From Pseudomonadota bacterium (lineage in GTDB: Bacteria; Pseudomonadota; Gammaproteobacteria; Burkholderiales; Thiobacillaceae), in NCBI GenBank assembly GCA_021847385.1, contig JAJZTV010000057.1:1-10354 (forward strand): a stretch of DNA of 10,354 nucleotides, given 5' to 3'. Shown here piece after piece: positions 1 to 7,133 of the stretch. A model generated the notes under the pieces. That model made no database searches and was not told the origin of the DNA. It saw nothing but the letters and a program-made list of their open reading frames with translations. The translations under genes were made by a program, and so were the position numbers. Within the stretch, counting starts at the first letter, position 1. Each line of letters begins with the position of its first letter.

Positions 1-197
1 GCCTTGGCGTGCTCAATCTGCTGCCTATTCCTCTATTGGACGGTGGGCATTTGCTGTATTATCTGGCCGAAATCGTGACCGGCCGACCGGTTCCAGAGCG
101 GGTGCAAGAAATTGGGCAAAAAGTCGGCATGGCCTTGTTGGGCGTACTGATGTTTTTGGCTTTGTTCAACGACTTCCAGCGCTTGCTGACACAATGA
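1..197 (+). CDS. rseP: RseP site-2 zinc metalloprotease, C-terminal fragment
   Basis: This is the 3' end of a gene that begins outside the window; the reading frame enters at base 3. RseP is an inner-membrane intramembrane protease that cuts the anti-sigma factor RseA and so releases sigma-E during envelope stress. The fragment carries the sequence NLLPIPLLDGGH, the LDG motif of site-2 proteases, whose Asp is the third zinc ligand. It is followed by a hydrophobic C-terminal segment (VGMALLGVLMFLALF) that forms the last membrane helix, and the protein ends about 60 residues after the motif, as in the family. The stop codon overlaps the bamA start (ATGA at 194-197), indicating translational coupling. 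The HExxH motif and PDZ domains lie upstream and cannot be checked. The motif and the position next to bamA make the identification firm. Confidence 0.95.
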   Translation, partial: LGVLNLLPIPLLDGGHLLYYLAEIVTGRPVPERVQEIGQKVGMALLGVLMFLALFNDFQRLLTQ

Positions 198-2521
198 AGA
201 AACGCATACCAGGCATCGCGCTCGCTGCAGCGCTCGTTTCCACCCAGGCCCACGCCTTCGAACCTTTTCAGGTCAAGGATATTCGCGTCGAAGGCATCCA
301 GCGCACCGAGGCTGGCACGGTCTTCAGCTACTTGCCGGTCAAGGTCGGCGAGACACTGACCGACGACAAGGCCTCCGCTGCGATCAAGGCGCTCTACGCC
401 ACCGGGTTTTTCAAGGATGTGCGCCTTGAGGTGACCGACGGCGTGCTGATCGTGCAAATCGAGGAGCGCCCGGCCATCGCGCAGATCGATTTCGCCGGCA
501 TGAAGGAATTTCAAAAGGATGAGATCAAGACCAGCCTCAAGCAACTCGGTCTGGCCGACGGTCGCATCCTCGATAAGTCCCTGCTGGACAAGGCCGAACA
601 GGAACTCAAGCGTCAGTATTACAACCGCGGCATGTATGCGGTCGAGGTCGCCGCCCGCACCTCGCCCTTGGAGCGCAACCGGGTTGCGGTCAATTTCGAG
701 ATCAACGAAGGCGACATCTCGAAGATCCGCGCAATCAACATCATCGGCGCCAAGGCGTTCAAGGAAAAAGACCTGCTCGATTTGTTCGCGCTGCGCACGC
801 CCGGTTGGCTGACCTGGTGGACCAAGAACGACCAATATTCCAAGCAAAAGTTGACCGCCGACCTGGAGGCCTTGCGTTCGCACTACTTGAACCGGGGTTA
901 CCTGGAATTCACGATCGACTCCACCCAAGTCTCGATCACCCCGGACAAAAAAGACATCTACATCAGCGTCAACGTCACCGAAGGCGAGAAATACACGGTC
1001 TCCGGGTACAAGATCGCCGGTGACCTGCCCGTCCCGGAAAAAGACCTCGACGCCCTGGTCGGCCTCAAGGCCGGCGACGTGTTCTCGCGCGAGAAGCTGA
1101 ACGAATCGGTCAAGAAGATGGGTGACCGCCTAGGCAACGACGGCTTCGCCTTCGCCAACGTCAATGCCGCGCCCGAAATCGACAAGGCAAAGCATCAGGT
1201 CGCCTTTACCTTCCTGGTCGATCCCGGCCGTAAGGTCTACGTCAGGCGCATCGAGATTGCGGGCAACAACAAGACCCAGGACCAGGTTATCCGGCGCGAG
1301 ATGCGTCAGCCGGAAGGTGCTGTCTACGCTGCCGACAAGATCAACCGTTCGCGCGAGCGCATCGAGCGGCTGGGCTACTTCAGCGAGACCAATCTGGAGA
1401 CGCCGTCCGTCCCCGGCACCACCGACCAAGTCGACGTCAATGTCTCGGTGACCGAGAAATCCACCGGCAACATCCTGCTCGGTGCCGGTTTTTCCAGTTC
1501 GGAAGGTATCGTGCTGTCCGGCTCGGTATCGCAGAACAACCTCTTTGGCAGCGGCAACAAGCTCTCCGTGCAGGTCAATAGCGGCAGCGTCAACACGGTG
1601 TATGCGCTGTCCTTCACCAATCCCTATTTCACTCCGGACGGGGTCAGTCTCGGCTATGACATCTACCGCCGCGACCAGGACACCGCCAGCCTGAACGGCA
1701 TTGCGCAATACCGGACCTCGACCCTCGGCCTGGGCGGTCGTTTGGGCCTGCCGATCAACGAACTGGACAGCATCAACCTCGGTGCGGCGATCGAGCAATA
1801 CACGCTGGACTTGACCGCCGACAGCCCGACCAATTTCAAGAAATTCGCGCTCGACTTCGGCGGCGATGTGAATGGCGTGACCACGACCAGCCTGCGCCTG
1901 GATGCCGGCTGGGCACGCGATTCGCGTAATAGCCTGCTCTATCCGACAGCCGGCAGCTATCAACGCGTTTATGGCGAGGTCGGCACGCCGATCGGCGATT
2001 TGGAGTACTACAAACTCAATTACCAATATCAACAATACCTGCCGCTGTCCAACACCTTCACCTTATTGCTCAATGGCGAGATCGGCTATGGCGGCGGCTT
2101 CGGCGGCAAACCGATGCCGTTCTTCCGCAACTTCTATGCGGGCGGCAATACCTCGGTGCGCGGCTTCGAGGCCGGCACCCTGGGGCCCAAGTCACTCGAC
2201 AGCGCCGGTACGCCCTATGCCATCGGCGGCGACAAACGTCTGGTCGGAAATGCCGAATTGCTGTTCCCGATGCCCGGCCTAGGCAAAGATCGCTCGGTGC
2301 GCATGAGCGTATTCATGGATGCGGGTGCCGCATTCGGCCCGGATGACTACCAAGGTCGCTATAGCAGCATCGCCTTCGGCGATATCCGCTATTCCGGCGG
2401 TCTTGGTCTTACCTGGTATTCACCGTTCGGCCCGCTGAAGTTTTCCCTGGCCAAACCGATCAACGCTAAAACCGACGATAAAACCCAAGTCTTCCAATTC
2501 CAGTTGGGCTCGGTGTTCTAA
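194..2521 (+). CDS. bamA: BamA, outer-membrane protein assembly factor (Omp85 family)
   Basis: BamA is the essential core of the BAM complex, which folds and inserts beta-barrel proteins into the outer membrane. The 775-residue product has a signal peptide (residues 1-21, probable cleavage after AHA, before FEPF). Five POTRA domains follow at roughly 25-92, 93-173, 174-265, 266-346 and 347-423, then a 16-strand barrel domain to the end. The Omp85 loop-6 motif VRGF is at 655-658 in TSVRGFEAGTLGP, and the C-terminal residue is Phe, the usual barrel insertion signal. Length and the stretch IDSTQVSITPDKK in POTRA3 agree closely with E. coli BamA. The ATG lies inside the ATGA overlap with rseP and has no clear ribosome-binding site, so translation is probably coupled. 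Next comes skp, 17 bases downstream. Confidence 0.98.
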   Translation: MKKRIPGIALAAALVSTQAHAFEPFQVKDIRVEGIQRTEAGTVFSYLPVKVGETLTDDKASAAIKALYATGFFKDVRLEVTDGVLIVQIEERPAIAQIDFAGMKEFQKDEIKTSLKQLGLADGRILDKSLLDKAEQELKRQYYNRGMYAVEVAARTSPLERNRVAVNFEINEGDISKIRAINIIGAKAFKEKDLLDLFALRTPGWLTWWTKNDQYSKQKLTADLEALRSHYLNRGYLEFTIDSTQVSITPDKKDIYISVNVTEGEKYTVSGYKIAGDLPVPEKDLDALVGLKAGDVFSREKLNESVKKMGDRLGNDGFAFANVNAAPEIDKAKHQVAFTFLVDPGRKVYVRRIEIAGNNKTQDQVIRREMRQPEGAVYAADKINRSRERIERLGYFSETNLETPSVPGTTDQVDVNVSVTEKSTGNILLGAGFSSSEGIVLSGSVSQNNLFGSGNKLSVQVNSGSVNTVYALSFTNPYFTPDGVSLGYDIYRRDQDTASLNGIAQYRTSTLGLGGRLGLPINELDSINLGAAIEQYTLDLTADSPTNFKKFALDFGGDVNGVTTTSLRLDAGWARDSRNSLLYPTAGSYQRVYGEVGTPIGDLEYYKLNYQYQQYLPLSNTFTLLLNGEIGYGGGFGGKPMPFFRNFYAGGNTSVRGFEAGTLGPKSLDSAGTPYAIGGDKRLVGNAELLFPMPGLGKDRSVRMSVFMDAGAAFGPDDYQGRYSSIAFGDIRYSGGLGLTWYSPFGPLKFSLAKPINAKTDDKTQVFQFQLGSVF

Positions 2522-2525
2522 TTGC

Positions 2526-2530
2526 AGGAG
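2526..2530 (+). promoter_or_regulatory. Ribosome-binding site of skp
   Basis: AGGAG lies 8 bases before the skp ATG, within the 17-base bamA-skp gap. It is one of the strongest Shine-Dalgarno matches in the window. This fits independent, high-level translation of an abundant periplasmic chaperone rather than coupling to bamA. Confidence 0.75.
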
Positions 2531-2538
2531 ATTCAACT

Positions 2539-3030
2539 ATGAAAGCCGCCATTACCGCCTTGCTGATTGGGTTGAGCTTGGCGCAACCGTTGTTTGCCGC
2601 GGAACTTAAAATCGGTTTCGTCAACACCGAGCGCATCTTCCGCGATTCCGCGTTATCGCAAAAAGCCCAGAAGAAACTGGAAAAGGAATTTGCCGGCCGC
2701 GAGCAAGACATCCAAAAGCAAGTCAAGCAAGCACGCGACCTACAGGCCAACCTGGAAAAAGAATCGCTCACCCTGCCCGATTCGGAGCGATCCAAAAAAG
2801 AGCGCGATGTCGCCAACCTCAACCGCGACATCCAGCGTGCTCAACGCGAGCTGCGCGAAGACCTCAACCAGCGCAAGAATGAAGAATTCGCCAATATCCA
2901 TGAGAAGGCGCGCAATGCCATCCTGGACATCGCGAAAAAGGATGGCTTCGACCTGATCGTCGAAAATGCCGTCTATGCCGGTCAACGCGTAGACATCACC
3001 GACAAAGTCCTGAAGGCGCTGGAGCGCTGA
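2539..3030 (+). CDS. skp: Skp/OmpH periplasmic chaperone
   Basis: Skp is a trimeric periplasmic holdase that carries unfolded outer-membrane proteins from the Sec translocon to BamA. The 163-residue product begins with a signal peptide (residues 1-20, MKAAITALLI..., cleavage after LFA, before AELK). The mature start ELKIGFVNTERIF is the typical OmpH first strand, and residues of about 35-125 are highly charged, with the Lys/Glu/Gln/Arg pattern of long coiled-coil tentacles. The end (about 126-163; FDLIVENAVYAGQRVDITDKVLKAL) forms the rest of the small beta-sheet body that closes the trimer. Length matches the E. coli protein. A good ribosome-binding site fixes the start. The position between bamA and lpxD is the standard one. 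Confidence 0.96.
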   Translation: MKAAITALLIGLSLAQPLFAAELKIGFVNTERIFRDSALSQKAQKKLEKEFAGREQDIQKQVKQARDLQANLEKESLTLPDSERSKKERDVANLNRDIQRAQRELREDLNQRKNEEFANIHEKARNAILDIAKKDGFDLIVENAVYAGQRVDITDKVLKALER

Positions 3031-3040
3031 GAGCCCACCA

Positions 3041-4078
3041 ATGCCCGGCTACACCCTGGCCGAATTGGGGGCCTGCCTGGGCGGCGCGCTGGTGGGGGAT
3101 ACCGGCCATCGTTACACCGGCGTAGCCTCGCTCGAGCAAGCCACTTCGGAACAAATCAGCTTCGTCACCGGCGAAAAACATTTGGCGGCCGCCCAGCGCT
3201 CGCGCGCGGGTGCCCTGCTGGTTTCCAGCCGTCTGAGTGCGCAGATCGCGCAGCCGCATCTGGTGGTGGCCAACCCGCACGCAGCCTTTGCCCGTGTACT
3301 TGGCTTGTTCCATCCCGAGCCTGAGGTCACGCCCGGCATCCACCCGAGCGCACATATCGCCGATAGCGCGCAAATTGCGGCCGATGCCTGGATCGGGCCG
3401 CATGTCCATATCGCTGACCATGCACGCATCGGTGCGCGCAGCCGTATCGGCGCCGGTTGTTCGATCGGGGCGCAGAGCCGAATCGGCGACGATTGCGTGC
3501 TGCATCCGAACGTGACCCTCTACAGCCATTGCCGCCTGGGCCACCGCATCATTCTGCATTCGGGTTGTGTGATCGGTTCGGATGGCTTCGGCCTGGCCTG
3601 GGAAGACGAGCATTGGCTCAAGGTGCCGCATATCGGCGGTGTCGTGCTCGAAAACGATGTCGAGGTCGGCGCCAACACCACCGTGGACCGCGGTGCCCTC
3701 GACGACACCGTGATCGAGCGCGGGGCCAAGCTCGACAACCTGATTCAAATCGCGCACAACGTACGGATCGGTGCCCATACCGCCATCGCCGCCTGCACCG
3801 GCATCGCCGGCAGCACCCGCATCGGCGCCTACTGCCAAATCGGCGGTGCGGCGATGATCATCGGCCATTTGGAAATCGCTGATCGGGTCACCATCTCGGC
3901 TGGCACCTTCGTCGGCAAGTCCATCCGCGAGGCCGGCACCTACACCTCGGTCCAGCCCTTGATGGCGCATGCCGACTGGAAGCGGAATGCTGCTCAATTA
4001 AGGCATCTGGACAGGATGCACGAGCGCGTCAAGGAACTTGAAAAGAAATTGTCTGAATTGGAAAGGAAATCCTCGTGA
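3041..4078 (+). CDS. lpxD: LpxD, UDP-3-O-(3-hydroxyacyl)glucosamine N-acyltransferase
   Basis: LpxD transfers a 3-hydroxyacyl chain from acyl carrier protein to the 2-amino group of UDP-3-O-acyl-glucosamine, the third step of lipid A synthesis, in the cytoplasm. The 345-residue product has the N-terminal uridine-binding domain (about 1-100), a left-handed beta helix of hexapeptide repeats (about 100-290, repeated [I/V]G.. units) and a charged C-terminal helix (about 310-345, RVKELEKKLSELERK). The catalytic His is H239 in LIQIAHNVRIG, the same number as in E. coli. Residue 290, equivalent to the E. coli chain-length ruler Met290, is Phe. A GAGAG at 3029-3033 sits 7 bases before the ATG. The gene is 10 bases after skp and its last codons overlap fabZ. 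Confidence 0.97.
   Translation: MPGYTLAELGACLGGALVGDTGHRYTGVASLEQATSEQISFVTGEKHLAAAQRSRAGALLVSSRLSAQIAQPHLVVANPHAAFARVLGLFHPEPEVTPGIHPSAHIADSAQIAADAWIGPHVHIADHARIGARSRIGAGCSIGAQSRIGDDCVLHPNVTLYSHCRLGHRIILHSGCVIGSDGFGLAWEDEHWLKVPHIGGVVLENDVEVGANTTVDRGALDDTVIERGAKLDNLIQIAHNVRIGAHTAIAACTGIAGSTRIGAYCQIGGAAMIIGHLEIADRVTISAGTFVGKSIREAGTYTSVQPLMAHADWKRNAAQLRHLDRMHERVKELEKKLSELERKSS
4063..4067 (+). promoter_or_regulatory. Ribosome-binding site that decides the fabZ GTG start
   Basis: AAGGA lies inside the end of lpxD, 7 bases before the GTG at 4075. The in-frame ATG at 4093 has no comparable site at a proper distance, so the GTG is preferred. Confidence 0.6.
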
Positions 4079-4530
4079 GCACCGACACGGTTATGGATAT
4101 CAAGGACATCATGCGTCACCTGCCGCACCGCTACCCTTTTCTGCTGGTGGATCGGGTATTGGAGCTCAGCAAAGGCGAGCGTATCGCCGCCTTGAAAAAT
4201 GTCACCATGAACGAGCCTTTCTTCCCGGGCCATTTCCCGCACCACCCGGTGATGCCAGGCGTGCTGATCATCGAGGCACTGGCCCAAGCAGCCGGTATCC
4301 TTGCATTCCAGAGTTCCGACACCCCGGTTACCGACAACACGGTGGTCTACTTCGTCGGCATCGACAACGCCCGCTTCAAGCGGCCGGTCACGCCGGGCGA
4401 TCAGTTGCGGCTTGAGGCGACCATCACCAAGAACATGCGCGGCATCTGGAAATTTTCCGCTCAGGCTCTAGTCGATGGTCAAGTGGCATGCGAGGCCGAC
4501 CTGATGTGCACCTTGCGCACCGTGGAATGA
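4075..4530 (+). CDS. fabZ: FabZ, 3-hydroxyacyl-ACP dehydratase
   Basis: FabZ removes water from 3-hydroxyacyl-ACP to give trans-2-enoyl-ACP in fatty-acid elongation. It competes with LpxA and LpxD for 3-hydroxyacyl-ACP, so its place between their genes balances phospholipid against lipid A. The 151-residue product is a single hotdog domain with the motif GHFPHHPVMPGVLIIEALAQ. The catalytic pair is His53 and Glu67, spaced 14 residues apart as in known FabZ enzymes. The GTG start overlaps the lpxD stop (GTGA, 4075-4078) and has a well-placed AAGGA. An ATG at 4093 would remove only six residues before the conserved MDIKDIMRHLPHRYPF and remains possible. Confidence 0.97.
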   Translation: MSTDTVMDIKDIMRHLPHRYPFLLVDRVLELSKGERIAALKNVTMNEPFFPGHFPHHPVMPGVLIIEALAQAAGILAFQSSDTPVTDNTVVYFVGIDNARFKRPVTPGDQLRLEATITKNMRGIWKFSAQALVDGQVACEADLMCTLRTVE

Positions 4531-4532
4531 GC

Positions 4533-4536
4533 AGGA
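4533..4536 (+). promoter_or_regulatory. Ribosome-binding site of lpxA
   Basis: AGGA lies 7 bases before the lpxA ATG in the 13-base fabZ-lpxA gap. It supports the start at 4544. Confidence 0.55.
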
Positions 4537-4543
4537 CCCGTAG

Positions 4544-5314
4544 ATGATCCATCCCACCGCCATCGTGCACCCCAATGCCAAGCTCGGTAGCCATGTCGAG
4601 ATCGGCGCCTACAGCATCATCGGCGAGCATGTCGAGATCGGCGATGGCAGCCGTGTCGGCCCGCATGCTGTGATCACCGGCCATACCCGCATCGGGCAAG
4701 GCAACCACATCTTTCAGTTCGTCTCTCTCGGCGAGCAGCCACAGGATAAGAAATACGCCGGTGAGCCGACTCGGCTGGAGATCGGCGACCACAACACCAT
4801 TCGAGAGTTTTGCACCTTCAACACCGGCACCGTGCAAGACAATGGCGTCACCCGGATCGGCAACCACAACTGGATCATGGCCTATGTGCATATCGCCCAT
4901 GATTGCGCGGTCGGCGACCATACCATCTTCGCCAACAATGCCTCGCTGGCCGGGCATGTCGAGGTTGCCGATTATGCGATCCTCGGTGGCTTCACGGGCG
5001 TGCACCAATTCTGCCGAGTCGGTGCCCATGTCATTACCGGTATCGCATCGGTCGTGCGGCAGGACATTCCGCCGTTCATCACGGCCTCTGGCAACCCGGC
5101 GGCACCGCATGGCCTGAATGCCGAGGGTTTGAAGCGCCGAGGCTTCAGCACCGAGGCGCTGGCCGCGCTCAAGCGTGCCTACAAGACGCTCTACAAGTCA
5201 GGCCTGGGCTTGAACGAGGCCGCCGACGCGATCGCCCAAGAAGCCGCCAAGCAACCGGAGCTGCAACCCTTGGCCGATTTCCTACGGATACCGGGGCGTG
5301 GCATCGTTCGATAA
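4544..5314 (+). CDS. lpxA: LpxA, UDP-N-acetylglucosamine acyltransferase
   Basis: LpxA catalyses the first lipid A step: it moves a 3-hydroxyacyl chain from acyl carrier protein to the 3-hydroxyl of UDP-GlcNAc. The 256-residue product starts directly in the hexapeptide-repeat beta helix (about 1-185) and ends in the alpha-helical domain (GLNAEGLKRRGFSTEALAAL... to GRGIVR). The catalytic His is H119 in HIAHDC, equivalent to E. coli His125; the protein is six residues shorter at the N-terminus. The family stretches YAGEPTR, FANNASLAGHV and GVHQFC are present. Residue 167, equivalent to E. coli Gly173 in the acyl-chain ruler, is Ile. The gene is 13 bases after fabZ, and its TAA is directly followed by the lpxB ATG. 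Confidence 0.98.
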   Translation: MIHPTAIVHPNAKLGSHVEIGAYSIIGEHVEIGDGSRVGPHAVITGHTRIGQGNHIFQFVSLGEQPQDKKYAGEPTRLEIGDHNTIREFCTFNTGTVQDNGVTRIGNHNWIMAYVHIAHDCAVGDHTIFANNASLAGHVEVADYAILGGFTGVHQFCRVGAHVITGIASVVRQDIPPFITASGNPAAPHGLNAEGLKRRGFSTEALAALKRAYKTLYKSGLGLNEAADAIAQEAAKQPELQPLADFLRIPGRGIVR

Positions 5315-6517
5315 ATGGCGGCCGGAATGAAACACGATAACCATGAGATCGTGGCCACTGCGCTCGCTGCGACTGTGCCCACTCAAGCGGTCGCCATCGT
5401 CGCCGGTGAGGCCTCCGGCGACTTGCTGGGGGCGCTGCTGATCGAGGCGACACGACAGGCCCACCTGCCGCTTCGATTTGAAGGCATCGCCGGCCCGAGG
5501 ATGCAGGGCATGGGTGCCCGTTCCTTGTTTCCGATGGAAACCTTGGCCGTGCGCGGCTATGTCGAGGCGCTGTCCGGCCTGCGTAAGATCCTGGGCATTC
5601 GCCGCCAACTCAAGCGAAAACTGCTGCAAGACAAACCGGCGTTGTTCGTCGGGGTCGATGCCCCCGACTTCAACCTCTCGCTCGAAGCCACGCTGAAGCG
5701 TAATGGCATTCCAACCGTGCATTTTGTCAGCCCCTCGATCTGGGCCTGGCGCCGGGGCCGGATACGGAAAATCCGCAAGGCCGTCTCGCACATGCTGCTG
5801 ATCTTCCCGTTCGAAGAGGCCCTCTATGCCCAAGCCGGCATCCCGGCCACTTTTGTCGGCCATCCCCTCGCCCACGCCTTACCGGCCCAGCCCGACCGCA
5901 AAGGGGCTCGCGAGCGGCTGGGCCTGAAACCGAATGGCGAATATGTGCTGTTGATGCCGGGCAGCCGCCGGAGCGAACTCAAGCTCATGGCCGAGACCTT
6001 CATCGAAACCGCGCGCAAGATCCATGCCCAGCGCGGTCACGTCCAATTCCTGGTGCCGTTGATCAGCCGGGAGACGCGGCTGCAATTCGAGGAGGCCATT
6101 TATCGGCTTCAGGCACACGACATCCCGATCCGCATCCTGTTCGGCCATGCCCACGATGCCATGCAGGCGGTCGATGCCGCCCTGATTGCCTCGGGCACGG
6201 CAACCTTGGAGGCCGCATTGCTCAAATGCCCGCACGTGGTGACCTACAAGGTGCCCTGGCTGACCTATCAGATCATGCGCCGGCAGGCCTATTTGCCGTA
6301 TGTCGGTCTGCCCAATATCTTGGCAGGACGCTCAGTCGTACCGGAACTGATCCAAAAGCAGGCCACGCCTGAAGCCTTGGCCGACGAAGTCGTACGGCTA
6401 CTGCAAGATCGCACGGCACGCGAGGCCATGCAGGATGTATTCGAAGCCATCCGCCGCTCGCTCAAACGCGACACCCCGCGCCTGATTGCCGAGGCCCTGG
6501 CGCCGTTTCTCCGATGA
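5315..6517 (+). CDS. lpxB: LpxB, lipid-A-disaccharide synthase
   Basis: LpxB is a family 19 glycosyltransferase at the inner-membrane cytoplasmic face. It joins UDP-2,3-diacylglucosamine and 2,3-diacylglucosamine-1-phosphate into the beta-1,6-linked lipid A disaccharide. The product is 400 residues long. Recognisable blocks are VAIVAGEASGD (26-36), GIAGPRMQ (57-64), VGVDAPDFN (112-120), VSPSIWAWR (138-146), LLMPGSRRSE (212-221), IASGTATLEA (291-300) and LPNILAGR (332-339). The N-terminus carries about 17 more residues before GEASGD than E. coli LpxB. The ATG at 5315 abuts the lpxA stop, but no start here has a convincing ribosome-binding site; ATG 5327 or GTG 5351 could be the true one. The stop overlaps rnhB (ATGA). 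Confidence 0.96.
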   Translation: MAAGMKHDNHEIVATALAATVPTQAVAIVAGEASGDLLGALLIEATRQAHLPLRFEGIAGPRMQGMGARSLFPMETLAVRGYVEALSGLRKILGIRRQLKRKLLQDKPALFVGVDAPDFNLSLEATLKRNGIPTVHFVSPSIWAWRRGRIRKIRKAVSHMLLIFPFEEALYAQAGIPATFVGHPLAHALPAQPDRKGARERLGLKPNGEYVLLMPGSRRSELKLMAETFIETARKIHAQRGHVQFLVPLISRETRLQFEEAIYRLQAHDIPIRILFGHAHDAMQAVDAALIASGTATLEAALLKCPHVVTYKVPWLTYQIMRRQAYLPYVGLPNILAGRSVVPELIQKQATPEALADEVVRLLQDRTAREAMQDVFEAIRRSLKRDTPRLIAEALAPFLR

Positions 6518-7104
6518 CAGCGGCACCGTATCTAATCTGTGGCGTCGATGAAGCCGGCCGTGGCCCACTGGCTGGCCCGGTCTGTGCCGCTGCGGTCATC
6601 CTCGACCCAAGCAAGCCGATCGATGGTCTGAAAGATTCGAAAAAGCTCTCGGCCGGCCGCCGCGAGCGGCTGGCCGACGAGATTCGTGCCAAGGCCCTCG
6701 CCTGGGCCGTGGCTTGGGCGACGGTCGAGGAAATCGACCAGATCAACATCCTGCAAGCCAGCCTACTGGCGATGCGCCGGAGCGTCATGGATTTGGCCGT
6801 CGTCCCCAACGCCGTGTGGGTGGACGGCAATCGCTGCCCTGAACTGCCCTATCCGACTCGGGCTATCATTAAGGGCGATGCGCTCGAACCGGCCATCTCG
6901 GCGGCATCGATCCTGGCGAAAACCGCACGCGACAAGACAATGTTGGAACTTGCTAGGTATTATCCCGGCTATGGCTTCGAGCAGCACAGCGGCTATCCTA
7001 CGGCCGCGCATCTGGAGGCCCTGAGGCTGCATGGCGTAACGCCGGTACATCGCAAGACCTTCGGTCCCGTCAGACGGATATTGGACGAGTGCAATACGAA
7101 TTGA
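6514..7104 (+). CDS. rnhB: RnhB, ribonuclease HII
   Basis: RNase HII cuts the RNA strand of RNA-DNA hybrids and removes single ribonucleotides misincorporated into DNA. The 196-residue product has the full metal-binding set: Asp12 and Glu13 in GVDEAGRGPLAGPV, Asp104 in VDGNRCP and Asp122 in KGDALEP, equivalent to E. coli Asp16, Glu17, Asp108 and Asp126. DSKKLS (41-46), ISAASILAKTARD (128-140) and the end motif GYPTAAHLEAL...HRKTFGPV are also conserved. Length is normal. The ATG overlaps the lpxB stop (ATGA, 6514-6517), so translation is coupled. The lpxB-rnhB pairing is standard in proteobacteria; the genes that follow here are not the E. coli ones. Confidence 0.98.
   Translation: MTAAPYLICGVDEAGRGPLAGPVCAAAVILDPSKPIDGLKDSKKLSAGRRERLADEIRAKALAWAVAWATVEEIDQINILQASLLAMRRSVMDLAVVPNAVWVDGNRCPELPYPTRAIIKGDALEPAISAASILAKTARDKTMLELARYYPGYGFEQHSGYPTAAHLEALRLHGVTPVHRKTFGPVRRILDECNTN
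6934..6963 (+). promoter_or_regulatory. Weak candidate sigma-70 promoter inside rnhB, ahead of motA
   Basis: AAGACA (6934-6939; four of six bases of TTGACA) is followed after 18 bases by TATTAT (6958-6963; five of six of TATAAT). It sits in an unusually AT-rich patch for this sequence, about 170 bases before motA. It could give the motAB module its own transcript. This is a pattern match only and may be chance. Confidence 0.2.
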
Positions 7105-7118
7105 ACGTTGATGCCAAA

Positions 7119-7124
7119 GAGGAG
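7119..7124 (+). promoter_or_regulatory. Ribosome-binding site of motA
   Basis: GAGGAG lies 9 bases before the motA ATG in the 29-base rnhB-motA gap. It is the best Shine-Dalgarno match in the window and fixes the start at 7134. The gap shows no hairpin with a T-run and no sigma-28 flagellar promoter pattern. Confidence 0.75.
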
Positions 7125-7133
7125 TGACAAGGC

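Noticed and set aside
1130..2035. Long open frame on the minus strand opposite bamA
   Set aside because: It is antisense to a fully conserved gene, has no family resemblance, and is the kind of frame GC-rich codon use creates on the opposite strand. The same applies to minus-strand frames at 59-928, 2996-3997, 4424-5110, 5282-5875, 6993-8033 and 7928-8641.
2601..2625. GGAACTT early in skp as a sigma-E -35 element
   Set aside because: No TCTGA-like -10 element occurs at the right distance, and the bases encode the conserved start of mature Skp (ELKIGF).
3457..3882. Plus-strand frame within lpxD coding an Arg/His-rich protein
   Set aside because: It is an out-of-frame reading of the hexapeptide-repeat region; its composition (runs of Arg, His, Gly, Pro) is typical of a shadow frame.
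4033..4057. GGAACTT followed by TCTGAA near the end of lpxD, resembling a sigma-E promoter ahead of fabZ
   Set aside because: Both hexamer-like elements match well, but the spacer is only 12 bases where sigma-E promoters need about 16. The stretch encodes the Lys/Glu-rich coiled-coil end of LpxD (KELEKKLSELERK), which explains the bases.
3340..5040. Recurring ATCGGCG-type words across lpxD and lpxA, resembling dispersed DNA repeats
   Set aside because: They follow the protein hexapeptide repeats (I-G-x-x units) of two related acyltransferases and are not a separate DNA repeat or CRISPR array.
7105..7133. Possible terminator or regulatory RNA between rnhB and motA
   Set aside because: The gap has no inverted repeat and no T-run; it holds little beyond the motA ribosome-binding site.
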